DNA from: an uncultured Gemmatimonadota bacterium
GTDB lineage: Bacteria; Gemmatimonadota; Gemmatimonadetes; Gemmatimonadales; GWC2-71-9
Direction: 5' to 3'
Length of the DNA: 8,044 nt
Assembly: GCA_913009915.1 (NCBI GenBank)
Contig: CAJVYZ010000109.1
Coordinates: 1-8,044, forward strand
Part shown: in pieces, positions 1 through 6,957 of the stretch
Position numbering within the stretch: the stretch's first letter is position 1
Layout of the letters: every line of letters starts with the position of its first letter
The notes under the pieces: model-generated
Seen by the model: only the letters and a program-made list of their open reading frames with translations
Told to the model about the DNA's origin: nothing
Databases searched by the model: none
Program-made: the position numbers and the translations under genes

Positions 1-1010
1 TGGTCCCCGGCGTCCTCCGACGACGACCGCAACAGCTCCGCGTCGGACCCCTGTTGGAACTCATTGTCCTCTGAGCCACGCAGCTCGACCGCTTCGCCCT
101 CCTGCTCCACCTGGAACTCGTTCTCCACTCTGGCGCGCAGCGACAGGCCCTCGGCTGCGTCAGGGGCCTGGAACTCGTTGCTGGCGCTCGGGGTGAGGCT
201 GATATCGTCTGCGGTCTCGAACGTGGCCGCAAAGTCCTGGGCGTCGGTGTCTTCCTCGACCACCGATTCGGCCGGCGCTGCGTCCTCCGACGGCCCACCG
301 GGGCCATCGATGCCGCTGAGGCTCAGGCCCTCGACCACCTCACCGGCGAGAGACGGCGGCTCCCATGGGCTGGTGGGCGGCGCTGACTCGGTCGAGGGTT
401 CGTCGGCCTGGGAGATCACTTCGTCGGCGGTTTCCTCTGCTGCCAACGCGGCCCCTCCCCAGGGCGCATCGAGCGTGACCGGTTCGACCTCCTCAACGGT
501 GGCTTCCGGGCCGTCCGGCGTTTCGTCGGCCTCGGGCGTTTCGGCCGCTTCGGAGCTCAGGGCATCCACCGAGGCTTCCTCGCCGCCGGCCGCTTCGGCG
601 ACGGCCCTGGCGGCGGTGACACGTTCAAGCTGTTCGCGGGCTTCTTCGTTGTTGCGGTCGGCTTCCAGGAGAAAGTCGAGCCACCGGGCGGCGTCATCGA
701 ACCTCGAGTTGCGCTCGGTGATGTCGGCCAGGGCCTTGAGCGCCACCACATTTTCTCGGTCGAGGTCGAAAACCTGGGCAAAGGCCGTCTCCGCGGCCAT
801 ATCATCCCCGAGATCGAGGTGACACCGGCCCAGGACAATCCTGGCGGGCGCATGATCAGGGTGATGTTCGAGCCCCTGCGTCAGGATCTCGATGGCCCGC
901 TCCGGCTGGCCCGAATTGCGATAGGCGTTGGCCAGGGGGGCGAAGGTGAGACCCTCGGGGTTCTCTTTGTGTTTCCGCTCGAGGTGTTCGATCTGGCGGC
1001 TAGAGGCCAT
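1..1010 (-). CDS. TPR protein with acidic linker and NEFQ repeats, C-terminus cut by window edge
   Basis: The minus frame starts at ATG 1010-1008 (MASSRQIEHL) and stays open for 336 codons to the left edge, so the C-terminus lies outside the window. Residues about 20-121 form three degenerate tetratricopeptide repeats, marked by the patterns LANAYRNSGQPERAIEIL, LGRCHLDLGDDMAAETAF and LADITERNSRFDDAARWL. From about residue 135 onward the chain is rich in Ala, Glu, Asp, Ser and Pro and looks disordered, ending in three 19-residue units that begin NEFQ. There is no signal peptide or membrane segment, so it is probably cytoplasmic. TPR arrays bind protein partners; the partner here is unknown. 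It has its own promoter, divergent from the ppiD-like gene. The Shine-Dalgarno sequence is weak (ACGGAATACGG before ATG). Its build (N-terminal TPRs, then an acidic linker) resembles the TPR protein at 4654-6852. Reading frame and TPR content are seen directly; any function is unassigned. Confidence 0.85.
   Translation of the reverse strand, partial: MASSRQIEHLERKHKENPEGLTFAPLANAYRNSGQPERAIEILTQGLEHHPDHAPARIVLGRCHLDLGDDMAAETAFAQVFDLDRENVVALKALADITERNSRFDDAARWLDFLLEADRNNEEAREQLERVTAARAVAEAAGGEEASVDALSSEAAETPEADETPDGPEATVEEVEPVTLDAPWGGAALAAEETADEVISQADEPSTESAPPTSPWEPPSLAGEVVEGLSLSGIDGPGGPSEDAAPAESVVEEDTDAQDFAATFETADDISLTPSASNEFQAPDAAEGLSLRARVENEFQVEQEGEAVELRGSEDNEFQQGSDAELLRSSSEDAGD
9..179 (-). 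repeat. Three tandem 19-codon units beginning Asn-Glu-Phe-Gln
   Basis: The codons for NEFQ recur at 179-168, 122-111 and 65-54 on the minus strand, exactly 57 bases (19 residues) apart. The units share NEFQ, an acidic middle, and a Leu-Arg or Leu-Leu-Arg step (LSLR, VELR, ELLR), then diverge. The array may continue beyond the left edge. The phrase EGLSL in the first unit also occurs earlier in the linker (332-318), which suggests the linker grew by duplication. Confidence 0.7.
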
Positions 1011-1049
1011 CCGTATTCCGTGCGCTAAGTTGTTGTGGGAATTAACCTA

Positions 1050-1078
1050 ACGGTAGCAATGGGACCCATCTGTGTCAA
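1050..1078 (-). promoter_or_regulatory. Sigma70-like promoter for the divergent TPR gene
   Basis: On the minus strand, TTGACA (1078-1073) is a perfect -35 box. It is followed after 17 bases by TACCGT (1055-1050), a 3/6 match to the -10 consensus. Transcription would start near 1043, giving a leader of about 33 bases before the ATG at 1010. An 11-bp palindrome occupies the spacer. Confidence 0.5.
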
Positions 1079-1091
1079 CCGGGGGCCCCGG
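1059..1091. promoter_or_regulatory. Two palindromes between divergent promoters, possible operator
   Basis: ATGGG-A-CCCAT (1059-1069) lies in the spacer of the minus-strand promoter. CCGGGG-G-CCCCGG (1079-1091) lies between the two -35 boxes. Both have a GGG-N-CCC core, and their centres (1064 and 1085) are 21 bp apart, about two helical turns, so a regulator could bind both on one face. In GC-rich DNA such palindromes can arise by chance; no regulator is identified. Confidence 0.3.
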
Positions 1092-1099
1092 CCTCGTCC

Positions 1100-1128
1100 T
1101 TGAGATTGCCCGTTGCTGCACTTACACT
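1100..1128 (+). promoter_or_regulatory. Sigma70-like promoter for the ppiD-like gene
   Basis: TTGAGA (1100-1105, 5/6 match to the -35 consensus), a 17-base spacer, and TACACT (1123-1128, 4/6 match to the -10). Transcription would begin near 1135, about 40 bases before the ATG at 1176. This also argues against the in-frame TTG at 1113 as start, because that codon lies inside the promoter. Confidence 0.55.
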
Positions 1129-1175
1129 TATGGCTCTTTTCACAGTGGGCCCTCGGTTTCGAAGGTGTCTGTCTC

Positions 1176-3047
1176 ATGATGCAAGCATTTCGTAGCAGCG
1201 CAAAGATCATCGCCGTCGTATTCGCCGCCCTGATGCTGTTGTTCCTGATCGACTTGAGTGGCATCACCGGTGGCGGCGGCGGCGGCGGCAGTGTTCTCAC
1301 CTCGACGACCGTCGGCAAGATCAACGGGTTGGGCGTCGAAACGCGGGTCTACGACCAGGCTGTCCAAGACCGGATTCGCATCGCCCAGCAGCAATCGTCC
1401 ATCCCGTTGGGGCTCGACGACATCAAGGCCATCCGCGATGACGTGTGGGAAGAGTTCGTCACCAGCACGGTCCTCGAGAGCGAGTATGACCGCCGCGGCA
1501 TCACGGTCACTGCCGCCGAAGTGGCCGGAGCGCTGCTCAACGTCCCACCCCAGGAGTTCCAGGACGCGCCCGATTTCCAGACCGACGGACAGTTCGATTT
1601 CGAAAAGTACCAGCGCTGGCTCAGTTCCGCCCTGGGGCAGCAATACGTCCCCTACCTCGAAGCGCGCTATCGGGACGAACTCAAACGGCAGAAGCTGCTC
1701 CGTCTGGTGACGGCCGACGTGTACTTCTCCGATCCGGCATTGTGGCGCCGGTGGCGCGACGGGAACGAGATCGTCAAGATCGGACTCACCGCCATCGCTC
1801 CCGGGGCGGCCATCCCCGACAGTGCCATCGACGTCACGGACGACGAAATCCGGGCCTACTACCGCGAGCACCAGGACGACCTCAGCCGGCCCGCCATGGT
1901 TAACATGAGCTACATCGCCGTTCCCCGAATCATCACCCGGGCCGACACCGCGCTGGCCCTGGACTTGGCCACCGCCCTGCGCCAGGAGATTCTCGACGGC
2001 GCGCCGTTTGGTGAGATCGCCCGCCGGGAATCCAGCGACACGGTATCCGGCAACCAGGGAGGCGACCTGGGTGAGTGGACCCGCGGGGATATGGCTCAGC
2101 CGTTCGACTCGGCGGCCTTCACCATGCCGCTCAACACGGTCTCCCAACCGGTGCTCACCCAATTCGGCTATCACATCATCGAGATCACCCGCCGCAGCGG
2201 CGACACCGCCGAGGGTCGCCACATCCTGATTCCAATCGAGATCGCCGGGGAGCACCGCGACGAACTCGACGCCAAGGCGGACTCGTTGGAGATCCTCGGC
2301 GCCGAACGGCTGGACCCCGCCGCGCTCGACACCGCGGCGCGCGCACTCGGGCTTCTCATTGGACAGACCGGCTCGGTACAGCAGGGCACCAGGCTGCAAC
2401 TGGGGACCCGCGTCATCCCGGACGCCGCGGTCTGGGCCTTCCGGGCGCAGCCGGGTGAGGTCAGTCCCGTCATCGAAACGTCGGCGGCCTATTTCCTCTT
2501 CCGCGTTGACAGCATGTCTTCTGAAGGCGTGCCGCCGCTGGCCGATGCGGACGTCACCAAGGCCATCGAGCATGAAGTCCGCGCGGCCAAGAAATGGTCG
2601 GCCGCCAGAGCGCTGGCGGAGGACTACATGGCGCGGTTGGACGCCGGAGCCACCCTGGCCGATGCGGCCGACGAGATGGGCCTACCGTATCGGGAATTTG
2701 GGCCCTTCACCCGCACCCGCCCGCCCCTCCCCAACGGGATCCTGATAGGGACGGCGTTCGGTCTCGAGCCGGGGCAGCGCTCGGGCGTGCTCGACACCCG
2801 TGAGGGACTCTACATCCTGGAAGTGCTGGAAAAGGGGGCGGCCGATTCGGCCGCATTCCTCGATGCATTGGACCAGTACCGAGTCCAGGAGATTTCCTCA
2901 GCCCGGCAGGGCCGCGTCCGCAATTACCTCCTCGCGCTCCGGGAATCGGCAGACGTGGTCGACCGCCGGGCCGATCTCTACCGCACCAATGCGCAATTGG
3001 AAGCTGAAGCGGCCCGCTTGCCCCAAAACCAGCAGTTGGGGCTGTAG
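1176..3047 (+). CDS. ppiD: PpiD-like membrane-anchored periplasmic chaperone (SurA_N/parvulin family)
   Basis: Predicted inner-membrane-anchored folding helper for newly exported proteins, of the PpiD/SurA type. From ATG 1176 it is 623 residues, the same length as Escherichia coli PpiD. Residues 1-10 carry R6 and K10 on the cytoplasmic side, about 11-26 form a single membrane helix, and 32-38 are seven glycines that tether the outside part. About 45-235 are a helical SurA_N-like region. Residues 240-340 form a parvulin-like domain ending GYHIIEI. A second, diverged one starts at RHIL (348-351) and ends near 446, and 505-552 resembles another parvulin end (GLYILEV). In the first domain the usual His in the opening strand is replaced (MSYIAV), so isomerase activity is doubtful and a chaperone role more likely. 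The start is supported by GAAGGTG (1161-1167), 8 bases upstream. The gene has its own promoter and ends before a stem-loop, so it is probably transcribed alone. The symbol rests on architecture only. Confidence 0.85.
   Translation: MMQAFRSSAKIIAVVFAALMLLFLIDLSGITGGGGGGGSVLTSTTVGKINGLGVETRVYDQAVQDRIRIAQQQSSIPLGLDDIKAIRDDVWEEFVTSTVLESEYDRRGITVTAAEVAGALLNVPPQEFQDAPDFQTDGQFDFEKYQRWLSSALGQQYVPYLEARYRDELKRQKLLRLVTADVYFSDPALWRRWRDGNEIVKIGLTAIAPGAAIPDSAIDVTDDEIRAYYREHQDDLSRPAMVNMSYIAVPRIITRADTALALDLATALRQEILDGAPFGEIARRESSDTVSGNQGGDLGEWTRGDMAQPFDSAAFTMPLNTVSQPVLTQFGYHIIEITRRSGDTAEGRHILIPIEIAGEHRDELDAKADSLEILGAERLDPAALDTAARALGLLIGQTGSVQQGTRLQLGTRVIPDAAVWAFRAQPGEVSPVIETSAAYFLFRVDSMSSEGVPPLADADVTKAIEHEVRAAKKWSAARALAEDYMARLDAGATLADAADEMGLPYREFGPFTRTRPPLPNGILIGTAFGLEPGQRSGVLDTREGLYILEVLEKGAADSAAFLDALDQYRVQEISSARQGRVRNYLLALRESADVVDRRADLYRTNAQLEAEAARLPQNQQLGL
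1269..1289 (+). repeat. Glycine-coding GGC trinucleotide repeat
   Basis: One GGT and six GGC codons in a row encode seven glycines just after the membrane helix of the PpiD-like protein. They would act as a flexible tether. Slippage in whole triplets would change tether length without breaking the frame. Confidence 0.8.
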
Positions 3048-3083
3048 CAAAACCCCCTGGCACCGCGAGGAGCCTATAAACAC

Positions 3084-3128
3084 AACGCGGGGCGCCTCCA
3101 TCGAGACGCCCCGCGCTGCGTTTGTTTG
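3084..3128. terminator. Stem-loop terminator between convergent genes
   Basis: A perfect 9-bp GC-rich stem pairs CGCGGGGCG (3086-3094) with CGCCCCGCG (3107-3115). After one mismatch it continues with three more pairs (3096-3098 with 3103-3105) around a CATC loop. On the plus strand a T-rich stretch (TTTGTTTG) begins at 3121, six bases past the 9-bp stem. On the minus strand the stem is followed by GTTGTGTTTAT, so it may end transcription from both sides: the ppiD-like gene (stop 3047) and tatA (stop 3147). Confidence 0.75.
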
Positions 3129-3146
3129 AATCGATCCGGCGCCAGG

Positions 3147-3383
3147 CTACTGCGACAACCGCTTGGGTTCACCATCAGAACTCGGCGGCTGGGCGTCGAG
3201 CTGACTCGGCGGGGCATCGTCCTTCCCGGTGATCGCATCGTTGGTGTCCGTGATGCTGCGCTTGAACTCCCGAATGCCCTTACCGATCGAGGCGCCCACT
3301 TCCGGCAGGCGCTTGGCTCCGAATACGAGCAGCACCACCAACATGATGATCAGGATTTCGCCGAAGCCGAGATTACCAATCAT
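3147..3383 (-). CDS. tatA: Twin-arginine translocase subunit TatA
   Basis: Small membrane subunit of the Tat pathway. In the family, many copies assemble with TatC to carry folded, twin-arginine-signal proteins across the inner membrane. The 78-residue protein has the full signature: a short N-terminal helix (about 5-21, GFGEILIIMLVVLLV), the FG hinge at 21-22, then KRLPE (24-28) and the amphipathic GKGIREFKRS (34-43). A short polar tail rich in Pro, Asp and Ser follows. Length and motifs fit TatA or the closely related TatE; no TatC or TatB is in the window. The ATG at 3383 is supported by a strong Shine-Dalgarno (GAAGGTGG, 3397-3390) that overlaps the stop codon of the preceding gene. It is the last gene of the minus-strand cluster, just before the shared terminator. 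Confidence 0.93.
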   Translation of the reverse strand: MIGNLGFGEILIIMLVVLLVFGAKRLPEVGASIGKGIREFKRSITDTNDAITGKDDAPPSQLDAQPPSSDGEPKRLSQ

Positions 3384-3395
3384 GACGCACCACCT

Positions 3396-3665
3396 TCAGA
3401 AGAGCGATCGGGCCACGAAATAGGCCACGAGGACCCCGGCTAGGCTCAGCAGCGATACGGCCAACCCCACCGGACCCACAGTGAAGTTTACCACCAGAAG
3501 GTCTACGGAAACAGGGCCAACCGTCGGCGTCCAGGTGCTCACGAAGAACGCCTTGAATGTGCTGTCGGGCAAGAACCGGTCGAGCAGGGCCGTAAAGAAC
3601 CCGCCGACGATGAACCCAGACAGGAGAACCCCGAGGTAGAACCCCGGGCGGCGCGGCCCCGCCAT
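3396..3665 (-). CDS. Small two-helix membrane protein, DUF4321-like
   Basis: An 89-residue protein of unknown function. Helix 1 spans about residues 10-28 (YLGVLLSGFIVGGFFTALL) and helix 2 about 65-86. Between them is a stretch with several prolines and VDLLVVNFTVGP. The start MAGPRRPG is basic, so the N-terminus is probably cytoplasmic. The size, the glycine-rich first helix and the D-L-x-V-x-x-F-T-V-G motif before the second helix recall DUF4321 proteins; I base this on memory of the family, without a search. Its ATG (3665-3663) shares one base with the stop of the polyprenyl synthase (TGATG), and it is followed after 12 bases by tatA. This implies translational coupling and a membrane-related role. 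It could also be an unrelated small membrane protein. Confidence 0.8.
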   Translation of the reverse strand: MAGPRRPGFYLGVLLSGFIVGGFFTALLDRFLPDSTFKAFFVSTWTPTVGPVSVDLLVVNFTVGPVGLAVSLLSLAGVLVAYFVARSLF

Positions 3666-4657
3666 CAGCTCCGTCGCTCCAACACGTAGCTCACGCTGGC
3701 GCTCAGTGCCTCGCGTGCCGGCGTGGGGGGCAGCAACTCCAGCAGCAACTCGGCGTCCGCCCCGAGTGCCTGCGCCCGTGACCGGGCATAGTCGAGACCG
3801 CCCACCCGGGTTACCGCTGCCACCACGCCGGCGATCTGTCCGTCGGTCGGTTCGGCCGCCTTCATCAACACCTCGACCCGAGCCCGCTCATCCGCGTTTA
3901 TCCGCGGCAGGGCGTAGATCAGTGGCAACGTCACCTTGTGCTCGCGCAGGTCGGAGCCGGACCGCTTGCCGGTAACCGCCTCTTCTTCGGTGTAGTCTAG
4001 CAGATCGTCGATGATCTGGAACGCCATGCCCAGGTGCATGCCGAAATCTCGCAGCGCGCCGCGAATCTCCGGCGCCGCACGCAGGGCCCCGACTTCGCAC
4101 GCCCCCGACAACAGCGAGGCCGTCTTGGCCCTGATCAACAGATCGTAGTCCTCTTCGGTGAACTCCAGAGGATCGTAGGCCAGTAACTGCCGCATTTCAC
4201 CGATGGTCATTTCGTTGGTGACCCGGCTCAAAACCCGCAGCGGTTCGAGATCCTCCAACCCCACCAGTTCGATGACCGCCCGCGAATAGAGGTAGTCGCC
4301 CATGATGACCGACACCTGGTGGCTGAACGCCGCATTGATGGTGGGCATGCCCCGCCGCAGCACGGAGTGGTCCACCGAGTCGTCATGTACCAGCGTGGCC
4401 ACGTGGATCAACTCGACCACCGCCGCCAGTCGCTCCACACGGGGCGTGGGCCCACCGGTGGCTTCGTCAGCCAGCAGCGCCATCGTCGGCCGGAACAGCT
4501 TCCCCTGCATCCGCAGCAGATGAGAATTGACCTCTGCAATCACTGGAAACTCTGCGGCGATGATGCGGGCCAATTCTTCCCGGACCACGTCGAGCCGTGA
4601 CTGCAGCTGCTCCTGCAAATCCGGGAGCTTCAGCCGTGTCGTTCCAAATGAGCTCAT
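3665..4657 (-). CDS. Long-chain all-trans polyprenyl diphosphate synthase (IspB/HepT-like)
   Basis: It condenses isopentenyl diphosphate units onto an allylic primer to build a polyprenyl chain, most likely the side chain of a respiratory quinone. The 330-residue length is usual for the family. The two Asp-rich Mg-binding motifs are DDSVD (92-96) and DDLLD (217-221). Other conserved sites are GKLFRP (52-57), the RR pair after the first motif (101-102), KT (178-179) and GKRSGSDLREHK (230-241). The residue five before the first motif is alanine (A87) rather than a bulky aromatic, which by the known chain-length rule points to a long product. The exact length (hepta-, octa-, nona- or decaprenyl) cannot be told. 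The ATG overlaps the stop of the upstream TPR gene by four bases (ATGA), with GGTGGTG seven bases before it, indicating translational coupling. No quinone-ring genes are in the window. Confidence 0.93.
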   Translation of the reverse strand: MSSFGTTRLKLPDLQEQLQSRLDVVREELARIIAAEFPVIAEVNSHLLRMQGKLFRPTMALLADEATGGPTPRVERLAAVVELIHVATLVHDDSVDHSVLRRGMPTINAAFSHQVSVIMGDYLYSRAVIELVGLEDLEPLRVLSRVTNEMTIGEMRQLLAYDPLEFTEEDYDLLIRAKTASLLSGACEVGALRAAPEIRGALRDFGMHLGMAFQIIDDLLDYTEEEAVTGKRSGSDLREHKVTLPLIYALPRINADERARVEVLMKAAEPTDGQIAGVVAAVTRVGGLDYARSRAQALGADAELLLELLPPTPAREALSASVSYVLERRS

Positions 4658-6852
4658 GCGTCGGCACCACCGGTCAGGCGTCCGACACGCTCACCCAGGT
4701 CCATGAACCCAAGGTCCACGGCCATGGCGCGCCGGTAACAGATCAGCGCCTCCGGCTCCTTCCCCTGCTCTTCGCGAGCCCGTCCCAACCAGTACAACAG
4801 TCCAATCTTCTCGTTGTCCGGCCCGGCCAACGAATCGATGGCCCGCTTGAGGATGGCCTCGGCCACCGGGAATTGCTCCTTCTCGTAGAACGAAACGCCC
4901 AGAGCCTCCGACGTACGCAGCCGGCCGTCCGGCGCCCGCAACGCCTTCTGGAACTCGGCGATCGCTTCGTCGAGCAAGCCCATTTCCTTGAACGCGATCC
5001 CGAGGTCGTAGTGCGACTGATAATCCTCGGCCCCGATCGCTTCCTCTATCCCCTGCTTGAACTGCTGCAAGATCTCGGCAAAGTCCTGGCTCTCGTCTCC
5101 CGTGGGTTGGGTGCGCTTGATCCGAATGCGCGCGTCCTTCGGCTTCTTGGTTTCCAACACCATCTCGCCCAGATCCACGAAATCCGACGACGCCTGGACC
5201 GCCGCCGGCGACACGATGGGAGCCGGGGGGGCGTCGGCAGCCGGATCGAGGGACTGGAGTGCCGCCTGCGCCAGGGTATTCTCCGGATCGTGCTCCAGGA
5301 CCCGGCCGTAAACGGCGATGGCCTTCTGCATCGAACCCACCCGCACCAGGACATCGCCCAACGCCAGGTAGGCTCCCACCAGCCTGGGCCTTTCACCGGA
5401 CCGGAACGCCAGTTCCACCCGCTTCTGGTAGAAGGCGATCCGGTTGGGCTCCAGCCGCAGGAGTTCCGTCACGATGTCCGAGGCATGGCCCCAGTCTTCT
5501 TCCTTTTCGTACTGCTGGAGGGCCAACTCCAGTTCCTCGGTGCCCCGCTCCAAATCGCCCTCGGCGATCAACACCTCGCCCAGCGTCCGGTGGGCCGCCG
5601 GATCGTCGGGATTGTCTAGAATTCGATCCTCGAGCTCCTCGACGGTCGGCCCGACCGGCTCCTCGGTTTGGAGAAACCCCAATGACCCGGTCGCGCCGCC
5701 GGCCGTGGCCTCGACCTCCACAGGCTCCTCCTCGACCTCGATGGACTCCTCCCCGGCCACGTCGATCGCCTCCAGCGCCTGATCGGCCTCCAACTCTGTG
5801 GCCGGCGTGGCCTCCAAGGACTCGGTGTCGGCGTCCTCGTCCAGTTGGACCTCGAGGGAGACGGCGTCTTCGTCACCCACGGTGTGCTCGACGGTGATGT
5901 CGAGTTCATCAACCGATCCGGCCGCCTCGGCCGAAAGCTCGCTGGCACTGTCGACCAACAGCCCGTCGAGTACAGGAACCCCAGACCCGTCGTCCACTTC
6001 GAGGGAGGTGCTTTCAAGATCGTCGACCGACTCGATCACCAGAGGCTCGGAGTCTTCCTCGTAGCGGCCCCGGTCGATTTCCAAGTCGGCTGGGAGGGGG
6101 TCCTCAACCGCTGATGGTACCTCAGCCGCACTGGGCGTCTGCACCGGCGGTTGCTCGATGGGTGCCGGCCCGTCGAACCCAGCGCTGGTGTCCAGGAAAA
6201 TGAGATCGCCGCTGGCCTCCCCCCCCCCCGGACCCGACTTGATGTCCGAATCGGCGGTTTCCAGGTGCTCTCGCGTCCGCCGGGCACCGTCGGCATCCCC
6301 GCGAGACTCCAGTTGGTCGGCCAGCTTCTCCAGTTGCTCCTTCGCCTCGGCGTCACGCGACATGGCCCGAAGGAGGGCGCTCAACATGACGCGGATGTCC
6401 TCGTTGCGGCCGAACCGGTCGGCGAAGGCCTTTACCTCCTCCAGAGCGTCGTCACGGTTCCCCAGTGCGTTCATCCGCTCGAGGTATTCCAGCAGGTTCT
6501 TCCTGGCGTCCACCACGACGTTTTTCTCGGCGTGGAGTCTGGCGAGTTTGAGATAGGTCTGGACCCGGCCCGGGTTCACCCGGAGCACCTTGCCGCACAG
6601 AGCGATGGCCTGGTTGGTCATCCCCTGGTCGGCGTACAGATCCACCGCGCGCTCGTAGGACTGCACCGCCGAAGTGGTGTTCTTGACCTTCATGTACAGG
6701 TCGCCGACCCGATTGTAGACGGAGAGGTCCTGCACGATCGCCACCCCCGACTCGAAGGACTCGATGACCCTCAGGTAGAGGTCGATGGCTTTGCGCCAAT
6801 CCTCCCGCTTTTCGTGCTTAAGCGCCGTGATCTTGAGTTTTTCGACGTTCAT
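4654..6852 (-). CDS. Large TPR scaffold protein with long acidic linker
   Basis: A 732-residue protein with no signal peptide or membrane helix, so probably cytoplasmic. Residues 1-200 are an N-terminal TPR block (for example VYNRVGDLYMKVKNTTSAVQSYERAV and AIALCGKVLRVNPGRVQTYLKLARL). Residues 200-405 are a very acidic, Ser/Ala/Val-rich linker (DFDxx, SLEV and VEEEPVEVE phrases). TPRs resume at about 415-535 (AAHRTLGEVLIAEGDLERGTEEL, AYLALGDVLVRVGSMQKAIAVYGRVLEHDP). A second linker spans 536-590, and a final TPR block follows at 605-715 (SHYDLGIAFKEMGLLDEAIAEFQKAL). It probably scaffolds protein assemblies; the partner is unknown. ATG 6852 is the earliest possible start, since an in-frame TAA lies 15 bases upstream; no clear Shine-Dalgarno is seen. 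An 11-base G run lies at the junction of the first TPR block and the linker. Its stop overlaps the polyprenyl synthase start. Confidence 0.88.
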   Translation of the reverse strand: MNVEKLKITALKHEKREDWRKAIDLYLRVIESFESGVAIVQDLSVYNRVGDLYMKVKNTTSAVQSYERAVDLYADQGMTNQAIALCGKVLRVNPGRVQTYLKLARLHAEKNVVVDARKNLLEYLERMNALGNRDDALEEVKAFADRFGRNEDIRVMLSALLRAMSRDAEAKEQLEKLADQLESRGDADGARRTREHLETADSDIKSGPGGGEASGDLIFLDTSAGFDGPAPIEQPPVQTPSAAEVPSAVEDPLPADLEIDRGRYEEDSEPLVIESVDDLESTSLEVDDGSGVPVLDGLLVDSASELSAEAAGSVDELDITVEHTVGDEDAVSLEVQLDEDADTESLEATPATELEADQALEAIDVAGEESIEVEEEPVEVEATAGGATGSLGFLQTEEPVGPTVEELEDRILDNPDDPAAHRTLGEVLIAEGDLERGTEELELALQQYEKEEDWGHASDIVTELLRLEPNRIAFYQKRVELAFRSGERPRLVGAYLALGDVLVRVGSMQKAIAVYGRVLEHDPENTLAQAALQSLDPAADAPPAPIVSPAAVQASSDFVDLGEMVLETKKPKDARIRIKRTQPTGDESQDFAEILQQFKQGIEEAIGAEDYQSHYDLGIAFKEMGLLDEAIAEFQKALRAPDGRLRTSEALGVSFYEKEQFPVAEAILKRAIDSLAGPDNEKIGLLYWLGRAREEQGKEPEALICYRRAMAVDLGFMDLGERVGRLTGGADA
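6219..6229 (-). repeat. G11 homopolymer in the coding strand of the TPR gene
   Basis: Eleven consecutive C on the plus strand (G on the coding strand) encode Pro-Gly-Gly-Gly-Glu near residue 208. The frame is intact on both sides at this length. A gain or loss of one base would end the protein shortly after the first TPR block, so this is either a slippage-prone contingency tract or a place where the assembly length should be doubted. Confidence 0.85.
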
Positions 6853-6906
6853 TCGGCTCGGGAGGTCTTAGGGAAGCGAAAGACTGGCTTGGACTTAGCC
6901 ATGAGT

Positions 6907-6935
6907 AAGATAGAGATGACGCCACCCCGGAGCAA
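6907..6935 (-). promoter_or_regulatory. Sigma70-like promoter ahead of the TPR-prenyl synthase-tatA cluster
   Basis: On the minus strand, TTGCTC (6935-6930) and TATCTT (6912-6907) are separated by 17 bases; the boxes match consensus at 4/6 each. Transcription would start near 6900, about 48 bases before the ATG at 6852. It lies in the 105-base gap after hutH. I saw no convincing hutH terminator in that gap, so read-through from hutH is also possible. Confidence 0.4.
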
Positions 6936-6957
6936 GCGTCGCCCGGCGTTAGCCACT

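Noticed and set aside
64..822. Plus-strand Ser/Ala-rich frame of 252 codons
   Set aside because: Its low-complexity Ser/Ala/Thr sequence is the complement of the acidic linker of the minus-strand TPR gene.
1113..1175. TTG at 1113 as start of the ppiD-like gene
   Set aside because: The codon lies inside the likely promoter, and the extra 21 residues would precede the R/K-flanked membrane helix; ATG 1176 has an RBS and gives 623 residues.
1140..2573. Long minus-strand open frame of 477 codons opposite the ppiD-like gene
   Set aside because: It is antisense to a gene with clear domains, a promoter and an RBS; its Gly/Asp/Arg/Val-rich composition is typical of GC-rich shadow frames and shows no motif.
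4597..5619. Plus-strand open frame of 340 codons
   Set aside because: It lies opposite the TPR gene and the start of the polyprenyl synthase and shows no recognisable domain; a shadow frame.
6918..6950. Possible hutH terminator (GACGCC with GGCGTT)
   Set aside because: The stem is short and interrupted, has no T-run, and overlaps the -35 box of the proposed promoter.
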